Shown: in pieces, positions 59,386 to 64,000 of the stretch
How the letters are laid out: the number at the start of each line of letters is the position of its first letter
Numbering within the stretch: the stretch's first letter is position 1
Origin: Cryptosporangium aurantiacum
GTDB lineage: Bacteria; Actinomycetota; Actinomycetes; Mycobacteriales; Cryptosporangiaceae
NCBI RefSeq assembly: GCF_900143005.1
Contig: NZ_FRCS01000006.1
Span: forward strand, 434,001 to 498,000
Reading direction: 5' to 3'
Length of the DNA stretch: 64,000 nt
Notes under the pieces: generated by a model
The model's database searches: none
What the model saw: only the letters and a program-made list of their open reading frames with translations
Told to the model about the DNA's origin: nothing
Made by a program: the position numbers and the translations under genes

Positions 59386-60921
59386 TCAGGCGCGGCGTAG
59401 CGTGATCCCGGCCGCCTCCCGGTCCCAGGTGGCCTCCGACACTCCCCGCTTACGCAGGTCGGTCTTGCGTACCTTCATCGTCGGCGTGCGGGGCAGCTCG
59501 TCGACCAGTTCGAAGTACCGGGGCACCGCGAAGTGCGCCAGCCGCTGCGACAGGAACGCCACCAGCTCGGGAAGGTCGATCGTGGCGTCCTCGCCCAGCA
59601 GGAGATAGGCCATGACTTCGTCCTCGCCGAACTCCGCCGGCACCGGGACGCACGCGGCTTCCCTGACCGCGGGATGGCGGACGATCTCCCGCTCGACCTC
59701 GAGGCTGGAGATGTTCTCGCCCCGCCGGCGGATCGCGTCTTTGATCCGGTCGACGAAGTGCACTTCGCCCCGCTCGTCCAGCCGCACCTGGTCGCCGGTG
59801 TGGAACCAGCCGTTCCGCCAGGCCCTGGCCGTCTCCTCCGGCTTGTTCAGGTACTCATGGGTGATCACCCACGGATCCTGAGCTCGAACGATCAGCTCGC
59901 CGGGCTCACCCGTGGGAACCGGGATGTCGTGCTCGTCGACGACCCGTAACTCGAACCCGGCCGACACCGGGCCGCACGAGGTGGGATCTGTGATCCGGCC
60001 GCGGGTGACGACCGGCGGCGGCAACTCGGTCATCGCGTGGACTTGGCAGAGCTCCTCGATCCCGTACCGCTGGAGGAAGCCGTCGACGTCTGCGGGCAGC
60101 GGCACCACGATCATCCGGCGGATCGGGTTGTCGGCGTCGGAGGGGGTGGGGGGCAACGACGCGAGGTACCCCGCCATGGGGCCGAGCAGGAACGCCATCG
60201 TGGTGCCGTAGCGGCGGGCGATGTCGAGGAAGCGCTTGCCCTCGAAGTGACTGCAGAGGACGAAGTTGCCCCGGAGCGCCCACACCGCGGTGAGCGGGAC
60301 CGTGCCGGAGATGTGGAACATCGGCATCACCGACAGATAGGTGTCGCCGGGCTCCAACCGGTCTTCCCACGGCGTACCGGTCGCGCGGACTTGGGTGTAG
60401 GTCGTGAGCACGCCCTTGGAGTCTCCGGTGGTACCGGACGTGTAGTTGACGGCTGCCAGGTCCCACGCCTCCAGCGGGGCGGTCAGCGCCGGCGGCTCGA
60501 CGGAGCCTTCCCGCAGCACCGCGGGGTCGACGAGGAGCTGGGGTGCGCCGTCGATCTCCGCGAACCGCTCTGCCAGTGCCCCCGCGCTGATGATGCGGAC
60601 GGGCGCGGTGTCCCGCACGAGGTACGCCAGCAGCGGGCCTCGGTAGGAGACGTTGACCGGGACGACGACGGCGCCCAGGAACGACACGCCGAGCCACGCC
60701 CGGATCCAGTCGGACCCGTTGGGCAGCATGATCATCACACGGTCGCCCCGGGCGACACCGAGCGTCCGGAGCGCGTTGGCCGCCCGGTACCCCTCGTCGC
60801 GAGCCGAGGCGCAGGTCCAGCTCGTGCCCTCCGGCTCCACGATCAAACACTCACGGTCAGGCGTCTCGAGCGCGTTGCGTTCGACCACGTCCCGCAGGAC
60901 GACGTCGTCACGTCGATGCAT
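59386..60921 (-). CDS. Acyl-CoA synthetase (AMP-forming, CaiC/FadD-type)
   Basis: 511 residues from ATG 60921 with GAAGGA six bases upstream; a longer frame back to 61029 overlaps the promoter. NYTSGTTGDSKGVLTTY P-loop, WFHTGDQVRLDERGE, DRIKDAIRRRGENISS hinge and PTMKVRKTDLRKRG with the catalytic Lys. Closely related to 39435 (same hinge and C-terminal pattern), so the right block has two ligases of one subfamily, likely for successive or alternative acids. Confidence 0.93.
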   Translation of the reverse strand: MHRRDDVVLRDVVERNALETPDRECLIVEPEGTSWTCASARDEGYRAANALRTLGVARGDRVMIMLPNGSDWIRAWLGVSFLGAVVVPVNVSYRGPLLAYLVRDTAPVRIISAGALAERFAEIDGAPQLLVDPAVLREGSVEPPALTAPLEAWDLAAVNYTSGTTGDSKGVLTTYTQVRATGTPWEDRLEPGDTYLSVMPMFHISGTVPLTAVWALRGNFVLCSHFEGKRFLDIARRYGTTMAFLLGPMAGYLASLPPTPSDADNPIRRMIVVPLPADVDGFLQRYGIEELCQVHAMTELPPPVVTRGRITDPTSCGPVSAGFELRVVDEHDIPVPTGEPGELIVRAQDPWVITHEYLNKPEETARAWRNGWFHTGDQVRLDERGEVHFVDRIKDAIRRRGENISSLEVEREIVRHPAVREAACVPVPAEFGEDEVMAYLLLGEDATIDLPELVAFLSQRLAHFAVPRYFELVDELPRTPTMKVRKTDLRKRGVSEATWDREAAGITLRRA

Positions 60922-60968
60922 GTCAGTTCCTTCAAGTCTCGCCCGGGCCACGCTGCCGGGAGGATTCA

Positions 60969-61003
60969 CTGACGGCGCGATATTGACTGATAGAGTGTTC
61001 AAT
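60969..61003. promoter_or_regulatory. Divergent promoter with a right-block half-site and a left-block-like site
   Basis: CTGACGGCGCGATA (60969-60982) matches the right-block 14-mer in its left half exactly as at 42187. TAGAGTGTTCAAT (60991-61003) resembles the left-block motif. It is the only place where both may coexist; the second could be chance. Confidence 0.4.
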
Positions 61004-61061
61004 GTAGCGTAGGTCACCTCCCCCAACAAGGAGGAGTTGCCGGCCGGGTGAGGGAGACAGC

Positions 61062-62741
61062 GTGACCGGAGACGATCGCCCCCTGCCGCAGCCGACCCTG
61101 GCGACCGCCGCCTTCTGGTCGTCCGGCGCCGACGGCACGTTGCGCATGTCGCGTTGTTCGGGCTGCCGGCGCTGGTTCCATCCGCCGATGCCGTGCTGTC
61201 CCACGTGCGGCAGCACCGAGATCGGGCTCGAGCCGACGAGCGGGCGCGGCACGGTGGTGGCGGTGACCGTCACCCGCCAAGCCTGGCTACGGTCCTTCCC
61301 TCCCCCGTTCGCGATCGCGATCGTGGCGATCGAGGAGTCCCCGGAGGCCCGCCTGACGACGAACGTGGTCGGCTGTCCGCCGGACGACGTCCGCATCGGC
61401 ATGCGGGTGCGCGTACGGTTCGACCATCGCCCGTCCCCGGAGGGGGACGTCTGGATCCCCGACTTCGAACCGGACCCGGACACCGAGCGCGAGCAGGGGC
61501 CCGGGCCGCTGCCCGAACCCCGTGACCTCACCCCCGCGCTGCGACGCACCACCGCCGCCGGCCGGGCGACCCGCTTCGAGGACCGGGTGGCGCTGACCGG
61601 GGTGGGCCAGTCCCGGGTGGGCCGGCGGCTCATGGTGGACCCGCTCGCGCTCACCGTCGAGGCTTGCCGGGCCGCGGTCGCCGACGCCGGTCTGACCCTC
61701 GCTGATATCGACGGCCTGTCCACCTACCCCGGCCCGTCCGCCCACATCGGGATGACCGAGGGGGGCGTCACGCCGGTATCGCAGGCGCTGGGGCTGGCCC
61801 CGGTGTGGGTCAACGGCGCCGGGGAGGTTCCCGGGCAGTCGGGATCGATCATCACCGCGATGCTCGCGGTCGCCTCCGGGCTCTGCCGGCACGTGCTCTG
61901 CTTCCGCACGGTGTGGGAGTCGTCGCTCACCGCGCTCCAGCGGTCCGGTCGATGGGCGGAGCCGCAGGCACGGGCGACCGGGCTGTCGGAGTGGCGGCTG
62001 CCCTTCGGCGCCTCGTCGGCCGCCCAGTGGATCGGGATGCACGCGTCGCACTACCTGCACCGTTACGCCGTCGGGCGGGAGGTCTTCGGACACATCGCGG
62101 TGACCGCGCGGGCCGGCGCCGCCCGGAATCCCGAGGCGGTCTACCGGGAACCGATCACGCTCGACGACTACTTCGCGGCGCGGCCGGTGTCGACACCGTT
62201 CGGACTCTACGACTGTGACGTCCCGGTGGACGGTGCCACCGCGGTGGTCGTGTCCGCGGTCGAGACCGCGGCGGATCTACCCACGCGTCCCGTCCTGGTG
62301 GAGGCCGTCGGCACGCAGATCCTCGAGCGGCTGTCCTGGGACCAGGACACCCTCGACCACCTCCCCCAGTCCCAGGGGCCGGCCGCCCACCTGTGGACCC
62401 GCACCGACCTCCGGCCGACCGACGTCGACGTGGCGCTGCTCTACGACGGGTTCACCTTCAACGCCGTGTCGTGGCTCGAAGGACTCGGGTTCTGCGGACC
62501 CGGCGAGGCCACGGACTTCGTGGCGGGCGGCAAGACCATCGCGCCGGACGGAGCACTACCGCTCAACCCGCACGGCGGCCAGTTGTCCGCCGGCAGGCTG
62601 CACGGTTACGGGTTCGTCCGGGAGGCGATGCTCCAGCTACGGGGGCAGGCGGGCGCCCGTCAGGTGCCGGATGCCCGGGTCGCCGTGGTGACCAACGGCG
62701 GCGGGGTGCCGTCGTGCGCGTTGCTGCTGCGATCCGCGTGA
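61062..62741 (+). CDS. Natural fusion of DUF35 zinc-ribbon/OB domain and Ltp2-type thiolase-like aldolase
   Basis: 559 residues from GTG 61062 with GAGGGAG upstream. Residues 1-135: zinc ribbon CSGC ... CPTC (about 32-50) and an OB-fold (GRGTVVAVTVTR). Then a Pro/acidic linker, and from about 175 a thiolase fold (VALTGVGQSRVGRR, LNPHGGQLSAGRLHG, VVTNGGG). The thiolase Cys position reads EVPGQSGSI and lacks Cys, like the left-block protein at 19585. So both domains of the left-block two-gene aldolase are in one chain here, in reverse order. Probably cleaves a 3-hydroxyacyl-CoA by retro-aldol reaction to a carbonyl compound and a short acyl-CoA. Confidence 0.9.
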   Translation: MTGDDRPLPQPTLATAAFWSSGADGTLRMSRCSGCRRWFHPPMPCCPTCGSTEIGLEPTSGRGTVVAVTVTRQAWLRSFPPPFAIAIVAIEESPEARLTTNVVGCPPDDVRIGMRVRVRFDHRPSPEGDVWIPDFEPDPDTEREQGPGPLPEPRDLTPALRRTTAAGRATRFEDRVALTGVGQSRVGRRLMVDPLALTVEACRAAVADAGLTLADIDGLSTYPGPSAHIGMTEGGVTPVSQALGLAPVWVNGAGEVPGQSGSIITAMLAVASGLCRHVLCFRTVWESSLTALQRSGRWAEPQARATGLSEWRLPFGASSAAQWIGMHASHYLHRYAVGREVFGHIAVTARAGAARNPEAVYREPITLDDYFAARPVSTPFGLYDCDVPVDGATAVVVSAVETAADLPTRPVLVEAVGTQILERLSWDQDTLDHLPQSQGPAAHLWTRTDLRPTDVDVALLYDGFTFNAVSWLEGLGFCGPGEATDFVAGGKTIAPDGALPLNPHGGQLSAGRLHGYGFVREAMLQLRGQAGARQVPDARVAVVTNGGGVPSCALLLRSA

Positions 62742-62783
62742 CCGGACGCGGGGGCCCCGGCTTCGCATCGGCTCGGAGTGGAG

Positions 62784-62834
62784 ATGATGAGGGAGAAGCA
62801 ACGATCCGGGACATATGAGGGGGGCACCTCGTGA
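62784..62834 (+). CDS. Possible 16-residue leader peptide coupled to the hydrolase gene
   Basis: ATG 62784 (or 62787) after GGAGTGGAG; the frame ends in a TGA that overlaps the GTG of the next gene (GTGA), the same layout as at 19547. The downstream GTG has a G-rich stretch upstream that may suffice as its own ribosome site, so this is only a possibility. Confidence 0.25.
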   Translation: MMREKQRSGTYEGGTS

Positions 62835-63946
62835 AGAGCAGCACTCGACGCGGGATCGCCGGGGCCGCCGCGGTGGCCGGAGTCAGCGCGATCCTCTGGG
62901 CGGCGCGAGACGTTCTGGGCGAGCTCGGTGCGAGGCCGTCGGGTGAGCGGGCCGAGCGGGTACGACGCTCGCCGCAGTACCGCGGCGGAGCGTTCCGCAA
63001 CCGCGTGCCGGCCAGCGTGCTCTCCAGCGGTCAGGCGCTGAAAATGCTTCGGGAGTGGGCGGCGAGCCGGCACCGCAGGCATCCGGCCGGCTCGGTGCCG
63101 GTCGTGACCACTGCCGCCGCCGACGTGCTCTCCCCCGACGGGCTGCACGTCACCTGGTACGGCCACTCCTCGGCGCTGGTGGAGATCGAAGGATGCCGGG
63201 TCCTGTTCGACCCGGTCTGGAGCGAGCGTTGCTCGCCGTCGTCCCTCGTCGGACCACGTCGGTTGCACCCGAACCCGGTGCCGCTGGCCCAGTTGCCGCG
63301 AGTCGACGCGGTGGTCATCTCCCACGACCACTACGACCATCTGGACGGGCCGACCGTGCGGGGGTTGGTCCGGCTGCAGGAGGTGCCGTTCCTGGTGCCG
63401 CTCGGCATCGGCGCGCATCTGGAGCGGTGGGGTGTCCCCGCTGACCGCATCGTGGAGCTGGACTGGGACGAGAGCGTCGTCGTCGCGGGAGTGCGGTTCA
63501 CCGCGACCGAGGCCCGCCACTTCTCGGGCCGCGCGTTCTCCCGGGACAACACGCTGTGGGCCTCGTGGGTGGTGGCCGGCGCGAAACGGCGCGTCTTCTA
63601 CACCGGTGACACCGGCTATTTCCCGGACTTCGCCGCCATCGGTGCGACCCACGGCCCGTTCGACGTCACGCTGATGCAGGTCGGCGCGTACGGGCCGAGC
63701 TGGCCGGACATCCACATGACGCCGGAAGAGGCGGTGGTCGCGCACCGCGACGTCCGCGGTGAGCTGCTGATCCCGCTGCACTGGGCCACGTTCAACCTCG
63801 CCCTCCACGACTGGGCGGAGCCGGCCGACCGCCTCTGGAAGGAGGCCAAAGCGCGTGAGGTCCGGCTGGCCGTGCCGCGACCGGGCGAGCGCGTCGACGT
63901 CGACGCGCCGCCGCAGGTCGACGGCTGGTGGCAGCTCCTGGCCTGA
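62831..63946 (+). CDS. Metallo-beta-lactamase-fold hydrolase with N-terminal anchor (NAPE-PLD/UlaG-like)
   Basis: 371 residues from GTG 62831. Residues about 8-27 (GIAGAAAVAGVSAILWAA) form a hydrophobic segment after a basic start: a membrane anchor or uncleaved signal. The MBL fold begins near 107 with VTWYGHSSALVEIEG; metal ligands in SHDHYDHLD, EARHFSGR, YTGDTGYF and PLHWATFN. The pattern resembles the N-acylphosphatidylethanolamine phospholipase D-like family of phosphodiesterases and lipases. It follows the aldolase by 89 bases. A pathway role is not evident. Confidence 0.85.
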   Translation: MKSSTRRGIAGAAAVAGVSAILWAARDVLGELGARPSGERAERVRRSPQYRGGAFRNRVPASVLSSGQALKMLREWAASRHRRHPAGSVPVVTTAAADVLSPDGLHVTWYGHSSALVEIEGCRVLFDPVWSERCSPSSLVGPRRLHPNPVPLAQLPRVDAVVISHDHYDHLDGPTVRGLVRLQEVPFLVPLGIGAHLERWGVPADRIVELDWDESVVVAGVRFTATEARHFSGRAFSRDNTLWASWVVAGAKRRVFYTGDTGYFPDFAAIGATHGPFDVTLMQVGAYGPSWPDIHMTPEEAVVAHRDVRGELLIPLHWATFNLALHDWAEPADRLWKEAKAREVRLAVPRPGERVDVDAPPQVDGWWQLLA

Positions 63947-63958
63947 GCGCCGGCGTAC

Positions 63959-64000
63959 CTACTTCGCGGGCACGCCGGACGCCCGGGAGATGAGGCTGTC
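63959..64000 (-). CDS. Possible 3' end of a minus-strand gene entering from the right
   Basis: The last 42 bases can be read on the minus strand as DSLISRASGVPAK and a TAG stop at 63959-63961, 12 bases after the hydrolase stop. Codon choice is G/C-ending like the neighbours, but 13 residues are too few to name a product. Confidence 0.3.
   Translation of the reverse strand, partial: DSLISRASGVPAK

Noticed and set aside
60991-61003. TAGAGTGTTCAAT taken as a true left-block motif copy in the right block.
   Set aside because: It matches only partly (GAGTGTTCAAT for GGACACTCAAT), and the same promoter has a right-block half-site; kept as an ambiguous site, not counted as support for the left motif.
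1-64000. KstR- or KstR2-type operators expected for cholesterol catabolism.
   Set aside because: I saw no TAGAAC-N2-GTTCTA-like or AAGCAAG-CTTGCTT-like palindromes at the promoters, so direct assignment to the cholesterol regulons is not supported.
1-64000. Insertion sequences, prophage, CRISPR arrays, tRNA or rRNA genes.
   Set aside because: No transposase or integrase frames, no regularly spaced repeats and no tRNA-like cloverleaf were noticed by eye; a tRNAscan or ISfinder run was not possible.

Overview
The window is a high-GC actinobacterial chromosome segment: most codons end in G or C, GTG starts are frequent, and Shine-Dalgarno sequences are strong. The gene families (multiple FadE, FadD and crotonase proteins, P450s, mycofactocin-type dehydrogenases, a DUF35 plus thiolase-like aldolase) are those used by mycobacteria, Rhodococcus, Frankia-like and related actinomycetes to degrade steroids, terpenoids and other branched or alicyclic compounds. 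I saw no steroid ring genes (KstD, HsaA-D), rRNA, tRNA, CRISPR array or transposase. The substrate and genus cannot be read from the sequence.

Left block (about 1-27.7 kb). It starts with an exported solute-binding lipoprotein that runs off the left edge. Next come an SDR, a fused tandem acyl-CoA dehydrogenase with a second one, an isochorismatase-fold protein, and a ferredoxin reductase / P450 / ferredoxin / mycofactocin-type SDR operon. A LysR gene ends an operon with a two-gene acyl-CoA dehydrogenase, a CoA ligase and a small protein. Then follow a second CoA ligase, a D-aminoacylase-like amidohydrolase with a TetR gene, a thiolase-like aldolase with its DUF35 partner, two SDRs, a true thiolase, a metal-dependent amidohydrolase, a small Cys protein, a hotdog thioesterase and a Gfo/Idh/MocA oxidoreductase. 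A short motif (about GGNNANCTCAAT) lies at every promoter of this block.

Boundary (27.7-29.5 kb). An APC-type permease lies between two long hairpin terminators and has a different upstream palindrome.

Right block (29.5-62.7 kb). Divergent operons encode three aldehyde dehydrogenases, three acyl-CoA dehydrogenases, five crotonases, one MaoC-type dehydratase, two CoA ligases, a CaiB-type CoA transferase, two TesB-like thioesterases, three SDRs, an NDMA/mycofactocin-type alcohol dehydrogenase, a P450, an amidohydrolase, a binding protein without a signal peptide, three proteins of unknown function (two clearly paralogous), a second TetR regulator and a natural DUF35-thiolase fusion. A second motif (about CTGACGGNGYGTCA) lies at six of the seven promoters of this block, including that of the TetR gene; the seventh has only a TGTACA palindrome.

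The likely logic is oxidation of the substrate by P450, then alcohol to aldehyde to acid (mycofactocin-type dehydrogenases, ALDHs), activation by CoA ligases or CoA transferase, and beta-oxidation. Chain shortening would be by thiolysis (left block) or retro-aldol cleavage (both blocks). The left block has no recognisable enoyl-CoA hydratase and the right block no true thiolase, so the two may complement each other. The last gene is a membrane-anchored metallo-beta-lactamase-fold hydrolase.
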